64,000 nt of DNA from Acanthococcus lagerstroemiae (taxonomy: Eukaryota > Arthropoda > Insecta > Hemiptera > Eriococcidae). The stretch's first letter is position 1. Each line of letters begins with the position of its first letter. Below are positions 1 to 12,340 of the stretch, piece by piece. The position numbers and the translations under genes are program-made. The notes beneath the pieces were generated by a model. The model ran no database searches. It saw only the letters and a list, made by a program, of their open reading frames with translations, and was not told the DNA's origin. The stretch spans positions 26,259,321 to 26,323,320 of the forward strand of contig CM063109.1 of the NCBI GenBank assembly GCA_031841125.1, in the 5' to 3' direction.

Positions 1-157
1 ATATTCCAAACTAAGCTCTTCCCCAAAAAAGAATTTTTCAGTTTTTGATGGATTATGATACTCCATGTGTGGCTGCATTGATAATCAAATGCCCCGGTAT
101 CTAACATAGTTTATGTGTTCTAAGCAATTGAAGTTTGTTTTCAAAATAATTCATTTT

Positions 158-229
158 CCAAACTAAACTATTCCCATATCCCATCATAATATGATGGAAA
201 TAGCTGAGGATGGGAATAGCTTAGCTTGG
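158..229. repeat. Small palindromic repeat, motif family CCAAACTAAGCTATTCCC
   Basis: The arms at 158-176 and 211-229 are imperfect inverted copies of a 19-bp motif. They surround a perfect hairpin at 181-197 (CCATCAT, AAT, ATGATGG). Related motif copies occur at 7-23 and 564-582 in the same orientation and at 754-772 inverted. This looks like the remains of short palindromic MITEs. No target duplication was found and no family is recognised. Confidence 0.5.
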
Positions 230-235
230 AAAATG

Positions 236-1957
236 GAAAAAAGATTTTGGTAGATATCTATAGTGCTAAAGTAATATTTTGAAAATAATCAACTATGGGC
301 TTATTCTAGCATACAATAAGCTTACGAATCACAAAAAAATTATAATTAATAAAAATAAAAACAAACTTAATCGCAATAATGTGATAAACTTTGTGTTTCT
401 TTATATCACAGTAATAAATGTGATAAACTTTATGTTTGATTTGTACTAATGATTTTTTTAAAATGTTTCGTGTTTATTGTATGGTAAAATATGCCCATAG
501 TTCATTATTTTCAAAATATAACTCTGCACTCCAGATATCTACTAAAAAGGTTTTTTCAGTCTTCCAGACTAAGCTATTCCCATCATCCCCCCTCTTTATT
601 GGGAAATTGCCCCTGATTGATATTTTTCTGAAGTTTTTCATTTTACAACCTCGTGAGCGACAGTATAACCAACGTCGTAAACTAAGAACCAGCTTCCTGT
701 CTCATAACTTGGCTTCACCAGAACGTTTAATGTGTTTCCTGAAAAATTCGATTTTGGGAATAGCTTAGTTTGAAATATGGCTCATTTTGTATTCAATATA
801 GCAGGAACACTGTCATTTTTTCCCCCACTTAAACTTGATGTACTATCAACTTATGCACCTCATGTTGCTACACAACAATACTTGATATCTGTGACATGAC
901 TTCACGATGAGTTACAGCATCCCCAACGATGATATAGTACCTAAGTTACATATAAATGTGTCTAATCCGATGAACTCCGAGATATTGTTACTACGCCATG
1001 GCAATAATTAAGATCTTATTTAGGTTTTACGAGCTCACTTCAAAATCAAGAACCGTTACAAACATTTTTACAATTGTGAGAGAAAATATTATTGACAATA
1101 TGTTACCGTTATTTCTCTTATATGCCCCCTTTTTTTAAATGTTATTATTTTTATATGTTATGTGTACGTAAATTAATGTCTACGATTTTGTTTTTTTAGT
1201 TCACGAGTATAAGATGAATGAATTGAATTGTGTTCATCGAATATTTTAATTACCTTGTATTTGTATTATTTTGCAAATGATGTACAATAACATGGCGGAT
1301 TTTATCTAAAATTTAAAAAAAGTTTCGTTAATCGTTCGTCTCTTACGACACTTAAAATGGATGTATTAAAATAGGAAAACGAGCTAAGGTCTAACTAAGC
1401 TCACTTTTTTCGCGTAAATCTTGTTTGATAAATAGATACTTATGCTTAATTAAAAATTCTAATGTTGTCTTTTAATCTACGAATAACGATCCCTTACTTT
1501 TTCGGATATACGATTCCGTAGCTCATGTTCTAGCTAGCCCAAATTTGAAAGTTTAGGTATCTACATATACCTAGTCGTTATTTTTTACTTTTTTTTTTTT
1601 TTAATTTATACTTTTTATATTGTTCCGAGTAACTATGGTGTTTAGCATTAACGATTACGATCATTTTATTCAAGATTTAGTTGTATAGGAATTTTCCTGT
1701 TGTATGTGATCGTTTTTCACCTGTATTCGTACAAGGATACCATAAATAGACATTATGTATTTTTGTTTCTCGTTACAACACTGAAAAAGAATTGTTCTTA
1801 TTTGGGGATAATGAAAACAATTGTGAAATGATTTAGCATTTTAGGTACCTGCAAAAATAAATGTTTGGTTTCTTAGACGGACTTCTCCTCTGAATTCACT
1901 AGAATCTGTTCAGTAGATCGAAGCCTGTATATTTATACTAATCGAGCCGAAGGCGCT
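236..1957. other. AT-rich noncoding DNA
   Basis: Apart from the two extra copies of the 19-bp inverted motif at 564-582 and 754-772, I see only AT-rich DNA with homopolymer T runs (about 1588-1605). No open frame here has recognisable content. Confidence 0.6.
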
Positions 1958-3903
1958 TCAGTGCATTTCCGAGATTTCCCATTTCCTGGGGCGAACTAGT
2001 AAAATACTAAAAACATATGATTGGCGAATTCGAAAACGTCGATTGGTGTAGGTTAGGTTGCATATTCGACGTACTGAAGGCGTGAATGGAATATTCGAAA
2101 TGTGGAGACGCCAAATGACGTATTCGAAATCTTCAATTTCCTGGGGCGAACTGATAAAATGCAAAAATCTTTAGATTGGAGGCTGCTACAGCGAAACGGG
2201 TTGACACTTTCGAAAGGGGAGATCATTTCGCTCTCAAAGTTTCATACAGTTTTCCTCTAGCTATCCCCAGTCCAGAGATTTTTGCGATTTAGAAAACGTC
2301 AATTGGTTAATGTTGAGTTGCATATTCGACGTGCTGTAGGCATTACCAGAATATTCGCCGTTTTCGAGATCTTCAATTTCCTGGGGCGAACTAATAAAAT
2401 GCAAAAATCTTTGGATTGGAGACTGCTACAGCAAAACAGGTTGACACATTCGAAAGAGGAAATAAATCTGCTCTCAAAATTTCAAACCGTTTTCCTCTAG
2501 CTACCCCCAGTCAGGAGATTCTCGCGTTTTATTAGTTCCCCCCAGAGAAATTAGCGATTTCGAAAACGTCAATTGGTGTATGTTGAGTTGCATATTCAAC
2601 GTGCTAAAGGCATTACCAGAATATTTGCCGTTTTCGAAATCGCTAATTTCTCTGGGGCGAACTAATAAAATGCAAAAATCTTTGGATTGGAGGCTACTAC
2701 AGCGAAACGGGTTGACACTTTCGAAAGAGGAGATCAATCTGCTCTCAAAATTTCAAACAGTTTTCCTCTAGCTATCCCCAGTCCGGAGAATCTCGCGTTT
2801 TATTAGTTCCCCCCAGAGAAATTAGCGATCTCGAAAACGTCAATTGGTGTATGTTGGTTTGCATATTCGACGTGCTGAAGGCATTACCAGAATATTTGCG
2901 GTTTTTGAAATCGCTAATTTCTCTGGGGCGAACTAATAAAATGCAAAAATCTTTGGATTGGCGGCTGCTACAGCAAAACGGATTGACACTTTCGAAAGAG
3001 GAGATCAATCTGCTCTTAAAATTTCAAACCGTTTTCCTCTAGCTATCCCCAGTCCAGAGATTTTCGCGTTTTATTAGTTCCCCCCAGAGAAATTAGCGAT
3101 CTCGAAAACGTCAATTGGTGTATGTTGGTTTGCATATTCGACGTGCTGAAGGCATTACCAGAATATTTGCGGTTTTTGAAATCGCTAATTTCTCTGGGGC
3201 GAACTAATAAAATGCAAAAATCTTTGGATTGGCGGCTGCTACTGCAAAACGGATTGACACTTTCGAAAGAGGAGATCAATCTGCTCTTAAAATTTCAAAC
3301 CGTTTTCCTCTAGCTATCCCCAGTCCAGAGATTTTCGCGATTTCGAAAACGTCATCTGGTGTATGTTGAGTTGCATATTCGACGTGCTGAAGGCATTACC
3401 CGAATATTTGCCGTTTTCGAAATCGCTAATTTCTCTGGGGCGAACTAATAAAATGCAAAAATCTTTGGATTGGAGGCTGCTACAGCGAAACGGGTTGACA
3501 CTTTCGAAAGAGGAAATAAATCTGCTCTCAAAATTTCAAACCGTTTTCCTCTAGCCACCCCCATTCCGGAGATTCTCGCGTTTTATTAGTTCCCCCCCAG
3601 AGAAATTAGGGATTTCGAAAACGTCAATTGGTGTATGTTGAGTTGCATATTCAACGTGCTAAAGGCATTACCAGAATATTTGCCGTTTTCGAAATCGCTA
3701 ATTTCTCTGGGGCGAACTAATAAAATGCAAAAATCTTTGGATTGGAGGCTGCTACAGCAAAACGGGTTGACACTTTCGAAAGAGGAGATCAATCTGCTCT
3801 TAAAATGTCAAACCGTTTTCCTCTAGCTGTCCCCAGTCCGGAGAATCTCGCGTCTTATTAGTTCCCCCCAGAGAAATTAGCGATTTCGAAAACGTCAATT
3901 GGT
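1958..3903. repeat. Satellite-like tandem array, about 240-272 bp units with an internal dyad
   Basis: The marker GGGCGAACTAATAAAATGC or a close variant recurs near 1990, 2146, 2383, 2655, 2926, 3198, 3437 and 3709. Spacings are mostly 271-272, with two near 237-239 and one of 156. Each full unit carries an inverted repeat of about 40 bp: the left arm reads TTTTATTAGTTCCCCCCAGA and continues into AAATTAGCGATTTCG, and the right arm is its reverse complement, about 60-75 bp further on. The dyad explains why similar short frames appear on both strands; I do not regard any of them as genes. The outer units are more diverged than the central ones, as expected for unequal exchange. The array runs straight into a reverse-transcriptase fragment at 3904. 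Confidence 0.9.
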
Positions 3904-4059
3904 GACTTGAATGAGTTGCAGGCTACGGCCGAACATCTTAATGGCGAAAGCGGTAGAGTCGGATTGACAATGAATGTTTCAATGACCAAGGTAACGACGA
4001 ACACACAGGCCAAAAAATGTATAGTGGGTGGGTCGGAAATAGAAATGGTTAAGGAATAG
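3904..4059 (+). pseudogene. Reverse transcriptase fragment, region after the catalytic motif
   Basis: A 51-codon open stretch reads LNELQATAEHLNGESGRVGL, then a conserved MNVSMTKV-type segment and a KCIVGGSEIEMVKE segment before a TAG stop. This matches the layout of the helix and strand after the YADD box in non-LTR reverse transcriptases, where KTKVM and an EIEVVDEYKYLG-like segment follow. Only this piece remains, with no catalytic YADD upstream. It begins exactly where the satellite ends. The family (RTE or Jockey type) is inferred from memory of such proteins. Confidence 0.6.
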
Positions 4060-4119
4060 TTTCCTCTGCATCTCCAACTTATTGACTTTAATATACAACG
4101 CGTATCGCAGGATAATGAA

Positions 4120-4727
4120 GTGCGGCAAATTTCACATACTCTTGATGCGACGTCGACGAGGAAACGACGTATACATAGCTCTACTCACGATGAGGAAAGT
4201 ACCGTAAGTGATCAATCTGAGCATCCAGCTTTGAAGGTCCGAAAAATTGCCGCGCGTAATGTCCAGAAGCAAGCAGACAAGATGGTGGCGCGAGGTCGCG
4301 GCGTTTTCCCGTCACTCAAAGTTGGAGATAATGCGCTTCTGCCCATACCAGAATTTGATCGGGGCCGCGGTGATCCAGCCAATATGCTTGTAGTGGTGTG
4401 CTGGACTCAACAGATAACAGGTTTGTCATTGGTTCAAAACATGGGAGACTGAATCGAACACTGGAACGAAATGCCTTGCAGCTCACCAAATGTCAAACAC
4501 TCTCTCCTTCCGATGTGCCCCCTGACGAATATTCACTCCGCGAATTAGTTCGGAAGGATTCTGTGGGTACAGGTCAGGGGTACAAGCGTTGTTCTTGTCG
4601 TGGTAAATGCCGATCTTGTACTTGTGCGAAAGCAGGCTATAAATGCAATTCCGCATGTCATCCGGGTCATTCATGCGAGAATCACTGCTTGTATGTCGAA
4701 CAGCAGACTATGGCATTTTACCTTTAA
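4120..4727 (+). pseudogene. KRBA2/Ginger-like integrase C-terminal part, frameshifted
   Basis: The first frame (4120-4452) has a basic region and then KVGDNALLPIPEFDRGRGDP, the conserved segment that follows the integrase core in KRAB-A domain-containing protein 2-like proteins. A shift near 4400-4440 moves the reading to a second frame (4398-4727). That frame has PPDEYSLRELV and a cysteine-rich CxCxGxC...CxC...CNxxCHxGxxCxN module, the usual C-terminal zinc cluster of these proteins. The catalytic DDE core is missing upstream. The piece is therefore a 5'-truncated, frameshifted relic of a DNA transposon or domesticated integrase family. The low-complexity Thr/Ala tail after 4727 may be its decayed end. 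Confidence 0.7.
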
Positions 4728-5462
4728 TTGCAGCAACTAACCACGACGCCATTCCTACCTCCTCCGAATTCGATGCGCATACAACCGAAGCCACAACTAC
4801 TATCAACGCCGCTAGCGTCGAACTATCGTCGTTCAGCAACTCGTTCCCATGACAGCTACTACCTGCAATGAGACAAAAAAAACTAATGTGGATCTTGAAC
4901 ACTCACCTTTTCCCACTGGCACCACAGTAACCACTATTACTATAAAGATGTCGCAGAGGATGCAGCCAACATTAGTGTTGCAAAATCGCCGATTGTAGCT
5001 GACACTGCGGTAACTACGAAATGATTACTGGAACCCAAAATATCGTTGCCGATAACGTACAGCTTTTTAATGCAGATACCAGTGCTGCTGAAATCAATGA
5101 ACAAAATGCTATTGTCGGCAAAATAACGTTTGACACAGATAATCTCCTCTTGAGAAGGTTTTTGAGTATTACTGTTCAATTTAAAAAGTTCTTCCAACTG
5201 TTGAACATTTTGAAAAGAAAAGTTATAAACTTCATCAATTGTGTTAAATAGTGATTTATCCTTTACAAAACGGTCATTCATTTGGCGGTATGGAAAAATA
5301 ATGTTGGATGAAGATTCCGGTCAAACATTATTGTTTATTAGACCAAAAAAGACTTAAATTCTAATTTTTCATTGTTTTGCTAGACAAGGCAAGCGCACTC
5401 TTGTCTGCCTTGTCGCTGGCTACGGAACTGCTGCAGAAATTGACTATCACTAAAACAAAACC
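4728..5462 (+). other. Decayed coding-like stretch between two transposon relics
   Basis: The segment keeps Thr/Ala-rich open pieces, for example in 4643-4852 and around 4950-5024, in shifting frames. They could be the tail of the integrase relic before it. A 113-codon minus-strand frame (4940-5281) and a 76-codon plus frame (5021-5251) overlap and show no recognised motif. I do not call a gene here. Confidence 0.4.
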
Positions 5463-6774
5463 ATTCCAGCTGATTGGAAACTATCAAATATCATTTTATT
5501 ATTTAAAAGGGATCAAAAGACGACATCAAAAACTTCCGACCGATAAGCCTAATCCCAATCTTGACCAAAATCTTCTCCTCCATGCTAGACTATCGTTTGA
5601 GAGCGAAGCTTGACCTGATACAATCGCCTTGCCAGGCGGGGCTTCAGAAGGGGTACTCCACGACTGAGCACCTCCATACGGTAAATACACTCATTCAAAA
5701 ATCATCCGAATATCAGATCCCCGTTCACCTAGCCTTCATCGACTTCACCAAGGCTTTCGATCTTATCAATCACAACTACATGATTCAAGCTCTTCAAAAT
5801 CAAGGGATTAACAGGGACTCCATTCAATTAATTCGGGAAATATACAAGGGGCTAAAAACAAGAATAGTCACTGACATAGAGGGAAATATTTTTGAAATTA
5901 AAAGGGGAGTAAGGCAAGGAGATCCGATTTCACCGCTACTCTTCAACTGCGCCTTAGAAGAAATTTTCAGAAACCTGGATTGGGATAAAAAAGGGCTAAA
6001 AATTAACGGGGTATTTCTGAGCAATTTAAGGTTTGCAGATGACGTGGTGGTAGTAGCCGGGAGTGCACCCGAGCTCCAGGAAAGGCTGGAAGAACTCAAC
6101 AGAGAAAGTGTAAAAGCAGGGATGGAAATAAATTTGGCAAAAACAAAAATTCTAAACAACTCAGGGCAAACAAATATAATAAAAATTGGTACAAAAACAA
6201 TTGATACAGTTGAAGATATAATATATCTCGGACAATTAATTTCATTCAAAAATCAAACAGAAAAAGAAATTGACAGAAGAATTACATTAGCATGGAGCAA
6301 ATTTTGGTCTTTAAAATTTATATTCAAAAACAAATATCCTATTTCTTTCAAAAGTCAATTATTTAATAGTTGTGTCCTCCCGGCATTATCTTATGGCTGT
6401 CAAACATGGTCTCTGATCAAACATTTGAAAAAAAAACTTCGAACTGCACAAAGCTATAGGAGAGGGCAATGCTTGGCATTAAACTGAAAGACAAAGTGAA
6501 TCTGACAAAAATTAAGAACGAATTAAAATCCAACAAAAATATCATTCACTTCGTTAGAAGGTTAAAATGGGACTTAGCAGGGCATGTGTGCAGAATGAAG
6601 GATGACAGATGGATTATAAAAACAACATTTTGGTTTCTAAAAGAAGGGAGAGAGCCGGGGAAGCAGAGGGCTAGGTGGTCGGACAATATCACCAACTTTA
6701 TCAGAAACCGTGGTCTCTATCACAGGGTTGCAGCAGACCGGACCGAATGGGAGAGCCCAGTGTGCAAAATCTGA
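5463..6774 (+). pseudogene. RTE-type non-LTR reverse transcriptase, 5' truncated with frameshifts
   Basis: The reading starts in frame 3 with IPADWKLSNIILLFK and shifts near 5507 to the frame holding NFRPISLIPILTKIF. It then runs open through FIDFTKAFD (RT motif A), GVRQGDPISPLLF (template grip) and LRFADDVVV (catalytic FADD box) to SYGCQTW. A second shift near 6470 moves to the frame 6469-6774, with LKWDLAGHVCRMKDDRW and KQRARWSDNI, the signature tail of RTE-clade endonuclease-reverse transcriptases. The endonuclease domain and the true 5' end are absent. The element would copy its own RNA at a nicked target site. With two frameshifts it cannot now make one protein. Confidence 0.85.
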
Positions 6775-6905
6775 CATTAAAACCGCCACAATGTGGCGTG
6801 AGAATAATGGCGCTTTTTTCTACAGAATGTGGCGAAAATTTCAACCAATCGGAAGACAGAATGCAATGGCCACAGTTTTAGAAAAGAGCTATATTGTGAC
6901 AGTAT

Positions 6906-7127
6906 TGAGACGAAAATGGTTCCGACATGTGTCGACAATTTCGTCACTTTGTGGCGCGTTTTTAGAGTCATTTACTGGCGGTTATTGTGGCCACATTGTG
7001 ACGAAAAGGGTTCCAATATTTGATGACGGTTTCGACACTTTGTGGCGCATCCTTAGAGTCATTTACTGGCGGTTTAATCTGCATATTGGACGAAAAGGGT
7101 TCCAATATGTGATGACGGTTTCGACGT
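6906..7127. repeat. 91-bp tandem repeat, about 2.4 copies
   Basis: Units beginning GACGAAAAGGGTTCCAATAT start near 6907, 6999 and 7090. Each continues with a GTTTCGACACTTTGTGGCGC-like segment and TAGAGTCATTTACTGGCGG. The third unit is partial. The open frame crossing it only reflects the repeat and gives no recognisable protein. Confidence 0.75.
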
Positions 7128-7813
7128 CCGTGATCTTGTATGTGACAGAATGCGAGTAATGCGATAAATAATGCGATTTTGAGGTGGTCCAACTTAGGGA
7201 ACAATATGCGGTCCAATTAACGCGACCACGCCTTTTTCTCACAAACATGGCCGTGGAAAGAGATGCATGCAGTTAATGTCTCATCTTTTTGTACAAAAAG
7301 ATGGCTAAAACTATGAATAAATCGATAATATACTGAGATATTTCATCTACTACTCTTCTTCAGATGGACGTGGCTTCTTCAAAAATCTCAATACGCCAAA
7401 ATTTCACATACTCTCAGAAAGCACATACGCTTACGAAAATTTTTTCAGCTAAAAATGATAACACAACTCCGGTACTCTGTGAGCAACATCATTAAACGGC
7501 TAGATATAACATATCTCAGAACCAAAGCGCTACCTATCGGTGGGCTCGAGCAATCAAGGGTGGTCCGACTTAGGTACCGGTTCAATATCGGTAACTCTCC
7601 CTACATTTTTTATACTTTTCATGATACGACACGACATGGAGTTGCATCGAGAATGTAGTTGGGCTCGACTCTTGGCGTTCATTAATTAGTGTATAAATCT
7701 TACCTTCTGGCAGAATGAGTTTCTTATCATTGTCGATCTGAAAGAGAAAAAGAATCATATTAACATTAACACACAACAGATAAATGAAGGTACAACAGTT
7801 GAGCATTATCGGT
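7128..7813. other. Noncoding DNA with a perfect 22-bp palindrome
   Basis: The sequence at 7282-7303 is a perfect palindrome: arms CATCTTTTTGT and ACAAAAAGATG. The phrase GGTGGTCCRACTTAGG occurs twice, near 7180 and 7558. No gene is supported in this stretch. Confidence 0.6.
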
Positions 7814-8587
7814 CCCTATTGACCATTTTCACATTTAAATTCCGCAAGATTCCGCAGCGTCTCAAAATTTCTGCAAAATGAGACACTTTCTTCTCGCTAC
7901 TGAAACGGAAAATAATTTCCGCAACTTCAGTCGCGAAGAAACTGAATCCGTTTCCGCAATCATGTACGGTATTCCTACCACGCAACGTTCAGCTGCGGAA
8001 TTCTATTCCTCTACTGACGCAGAAAAAATCATATTTCCGCATTATTCCGCTTCGAAAAAAATCTATTTCTGCATAGTTCTGCTTCGAACAAAATCTATTT
8101 TTCCGCAGCGTTCCACTACGTTTCATCAATTATATTCTGCCACATAATTATTTCTCTGGAGCGTCTCGGAGCGGACTATATTGGAAGCAGAACTGCGCAG
8201 AAAATTGTATTCAGCAGCGTTCAGGGAGCGACTATTATTTCACTGCTGTACAAAGCAGAATATTCTTCAATACATACTACGCCGACTTTCATTAATTTCT
8301 GATGCTAGTATGAAAGAAAACAATTTTTATTTGAAAATAAACGAACAATTTATGCAAGTTTTTCAGATAAATTTTGCGTCGCATTCGCGTGCTGGGTGGC
8401 TGCATTTCTGGAATCTGAAAATTAAATTTTCAGCATGAGAGCAGATTATTGAAAAGTGAAATGTATACAGAATGAGTGGCAAGAAGTGACCTTTGTAGAA
8501 AAAAAGTGACTAAATGGACGCCCTGCTAACCCCATATAATACGGCCAAGACGTCAGGAAAAAATATTAGCGTCTGTTGAAACAAAAT

Positions 8588-9036
8588 AGGTCTGTTTGGC
8601 AGCATACAGAAACTACCAAAATTGACAAAATGGACAGAAAGTGCGTTTGGGCAACTTTTCTGCACTTTCTGTAACTGCAGAGAGAATGTTCAAGCACCAA
8701 CTTTCTGGAGTTTCTGTAAGTTTCTGTAACTTTTTTGTGAACAGTTGGAACGGAAAAAAACTTTGGTTATTCCTTATAAAAAATTTGCTAACAATTAAAT
8801 AATTTCATAAGAGAACGTTGAAGGTGATTTGCAATTGTTCAATTTTATTTTATGTGGAGATTTATCCGTGAAAATAAACGTTGATCGGAAATTTCAACAG
8901 AAAGTGCAGAAAAAGTGTTTGAGCATACGCTAAAACGATTTACACAACAGCACTACAGAAACGAACAGAGACGTTTGTACAGAACTTACAGAAAAAATCA
9001 TCAAGATTAATTTCTGTACGCTGCCTGAACAGACCT
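8588..9036. mobile_element. 449-bp MITE with AGGTCTGTT inverted ends
   Basis: The left end AGGTCTGTTTGGCAGCATAC, continuing AGAAAC, matches the reverse complement of the right end, AGGTCTGTTCAGGCAGCGTA, continuing CAGAAAT. The base triplet AAT flanks both sides, which would be a 3-bp target duplication as in PIF/Harbinger elements. Interior motifs such as CAGAAAGTGCAG recur in both orientations. It has no coding content and is a non-autonomous element. Superfamily assignment is tentative. Confidence 0.7.
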
Positions 9037-9590
9037 AATAATCACCATATCGATTCCCTCTATGAAAATGTACACGCAGCCAAAGAAATACTCTGAACCA
9101 GGAACTTTAAGATCAGATTGATTTTCACAATGTCGAATTTGAAATTCACCCTTTCTAACGCTACTGTACGGGAAATTTCACATGAAGGAAAAACACCCGC
9201 CCACTGACTTCAGAAACCCAATGAGTTCAACAAAATCCTATCAACAACAAAACTATTCGTGCTACCAATGATAAATACTAGAGGTTTGTTCATTCAGCCA
9301 CCAACTTCATTTGTATCAGTTTCACATTATTTGATTCGCGACGTTAGAGTTCTGATATTAAAACAATCTTGAGACACAGCTATTTCACAAAATTTCTTCA
9401 CAACGCTCACCTGGATAACTGATAGCAATCGTCCATGAACTAGTCAATTGTATACCATGTACCACATTTCAGAACTTGAGACTGGCTTCAGTTTTTTTGT
9501 TAATCAAAACCAATGCCGAAATGAGAATCTAATTTGAATTTGACAAAACGGTACGCTGCATCTTGCAGTAGCGACATCTCATTTCTGAAT

Positions 9591-9635
9591 ACCGTTGAAT
9601 ACGTTCATACGTTCAGAATGAACATATTCAACGGT
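9591..9635. repeat. Imperfect hairpin with ACCGTTGAATA arms
   Basis: ACCGTTGAATACGTTCAT at 9591 pairs with ATGAACATATTCAACGGT ending at 9635, with one interruption and a short loop. Nothing nearby shows a function. Confidence 0.55.
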
Positions 9636-12045
9636 ACTGTACATTGATTAAATGCGGATACGTTAAGGAAATTTGTTGCGTGACATTCGTTAGTGCACGC
9701 TCGTCATACGAGTGCAATTTTGCCAAAATAGTCGTCAAGCAGAAAGTTCCGGCACCATGCTCGAGCCTTTGAACGTGCATATTGAAACATGAATACTGTA
9801 CTTACGAGTGAACTGACGACTTGGATCGCTGAATAGTGGACGATAGGCACGTTGGAACTGCGATTACATTCGTCATAAATCTGTGTTCATGCAAATACAC
9901 AAATGTCAGTGCAATATGAAACCAATGTCAGATAGTACTACCAGCTACCGGTAATGTAAATACTTACCAAGTTCATCAAATAAATTGATCACTTGTCCCT
10001 CTCTTCATTAGCGAATAACCAATATTAGGAAACGACCTTGTGAAAAAATCTTCCCATGAACGACAGTAATTGCACAATTTTAACGCTTCAATTTCATAAG
10101 TTGCACCATATTCACTTCGATAGAAGAACAAGATCGGAAATTGCACGAAACTTTCGCTTATCATTATTTCGAAATTCGAATAACGGCCAGCGGGACAGCG
10201 GCCGACACATCACACGACGACTCGGCGACGCTAAGTGACCGGCAGCTACGCAGCCTGCAGTATTGGAAATAGTAAGAAAGAAAGGCATATAACGTCCCTA
10301 TGTTAAGGGCCTTTCTCTAAGTTCAAAACAATTTCTGTTCGATCTGGTCACACCGGGTTTGACATACACTTTCAATTCCGATCCGACATTAATTTTTTGT
10401 CAACATTTTCGATTTTCATAATGTCTTATTGTATCGGTCTTGGATGACTTTTTTCCGTTCAGTTATCAAATATTTGATATTTGACGACACCTCACTGCCA
10501 TAAGTAAAATAAAGTGAATTGCGAACGGTCGTTTGACAGTTATTTCGTTCCAATTTATACGCATTCAAATTATTGAATGGGTTACGGGTGCTCGAGTTAG
10601 TGAAAATAGGTATTTATACTCAGGTTTTCAAATTTTTAATGTCCGCTCTTGACAACAGGATGCCTCGGACAAATATATCTACTTTTAGGGACGGACTAGG
10701 GGGAAGAGGACACAGATGGAAAATTACATGAAATGCTAGGAAAATTTTTGCTATACTGTTACCTACTATTTTTTCTGTCTGTCATCAACTTATGGGGCTG
10801 CGGAATTCTCCCCCCTATAACTGCATTATTCATACGGGGACTACATAGGGAAACCAAATCATCGCGCACTGCGCTACATTTACATTTGTACATGAAAGGT
10901 GAAACTGGTGAAACGTGGTCTGTCAAAAATCGATTTTCCGTTATTTTTGTGGTTTCGGGTAGTTTAATATAATATCTCCTCTTTCGCAACTTCAAGGCAA
11001 CCACAATGAAACTGTTCATCGGGATATTCGTCGTATTATTGGAAAGGCTCCGAAAATGCAGGGATGTACCGTTTTTCCTGGAGGCAACTTACGCGAATTA
11101 TACATGGTCAATCATTTCGAGCGCTGCGTCAATAATAAAGAACGTGTACACAGAACAACGTCATTATAATGATCAGAGACCATAAAAATGATCCGAGCGT
11201 CAATAAAAATTCAAAACGATTTGAATTTTTTTCAGACACAAGAAAAAAATTTGTTCTACAGATATGTTTTCTTGGTGACAATGAGGATGGAAGGGAGGTT
11301 TAGGGAGGTTTAAAGGGAGGATTATTACTACAGATCCTTTATTGTTTATTATTGAATTTTGCGGTACCTTTAGCCTATATTAAGAAAAATTCTGTGCAGC
11401 AGATTGAATACACAGTCACAATGGAGCACTTCTAATATTGAAGTCCGCATCAGCCACTGCTTTGTATTTGCAGCTTCTAAACGATACTGGCCAAAAAATT
11501 CTGGATCAGCAGCAGTTATTAGGATCGCAGTAGAACGTGTCGACTTTCATGTTTCGCACTAATCGTTACTGCCGCGGAATGTGGAATAGTCGCGGTAGAA
11601 CGCCTCAACTTTTATTCTGCGTCAGTCACTTCTGATGCGGAACAAATAAAGTCGCCGCAGAACATTTTATTCTGCGTCAGCCACTATTGATGCGGAACAG
11701 ATAAAGTCGCGGCAGAACAGAAATTCCACAATGTCCGCTACTGAGGCACGTTCATTATTCGCAGCTGAACGCCTCAATATTTAAATTACGCATCAGCTGC
11801 GGCTTTATTTTAAGCTGCTGAATGCAGCGTAATAGTAAATTCCGCGCCCGCCGCGGGTAAAATAATCGCAGCGTAACGCAACGTAATGGACAGGAATTCT
11901 GGAGACGCTGCAGATACTGCAGCGGAAAAATCAGAAAAATCGCTACGTTCTGCTCCCGAATTCGGCATCTGCCTCGAATTTTTTGCGGAAATTTGAAATT
12001 TCCGCAACTGAGTAAGCGAAATTTCAGTAGATTTGGTCAATAGGG

Positions 12046-12340
12046 GTTAGGTACTGCAGGTTGACCAGGTAACTGGTTAAAGAACTACGTACATACATAG
12101 TACATAAATATACAGGGGGTAGCCCACAAATCTTCTTTTTTTTTTTCTTTTTTCTTTTCTTAACCGAGAATTCAGATTGAGATACGACCAACAGGTTCCT
12201 TGAAGGACTGAAATCTAGTTTATCTCGGGAGGAAAAATTTTCTCACTCTGAAAGGCGATCTAGAACGTGTTCCATCAGCTTTTGAGAATAAATGTAAGCA
12301 TATCGAATAAAGTATCGAAATAGGGATATTTTGGGTCGCT
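12046..12340. other. Noncoding DNA with pyrimidine tract
   Basis: The stretch contains a T/C-rich run (about 12132-12160) and no supported gene. It leads into a diverged tandem repeat. Confidence 0.5.

Larger units (their letters stand above)
7814..12045. mobile_element. Possible 4.2-kb transposon with CCCTATTGACCA inverted ends
   Basis: The left end reads CCCTATTGACCA at 7814-7825 and the right end TGGTCAATAGGG at 12034-12045, a 12-bp perfect inverted match. Both flanks inside these ends (about 7845-8250 and 11400-12010) are packed with TTCCGCA-type and TTCTGCG-type motifs in both orientations, like subterminal transposase-binding clusters. No transposase frame is visible, and no clear target duplication (flanks ATCGGT and GTTAGG). 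A phrase ending GGACGCCCTG near 8517-8528 could be the end of a different, smaller element, so the outer boundaries are uncertain. The middle (about 9040-11400) holds no recognisable gene. Confidence 0.4.

Noticed and set aside
2282..3826. Ten or more frames of 60-78 codons on both strands
   Set aside because: They recur with the satellite period and mirror each other because of the dyad, with no sign of protein-level constraint.
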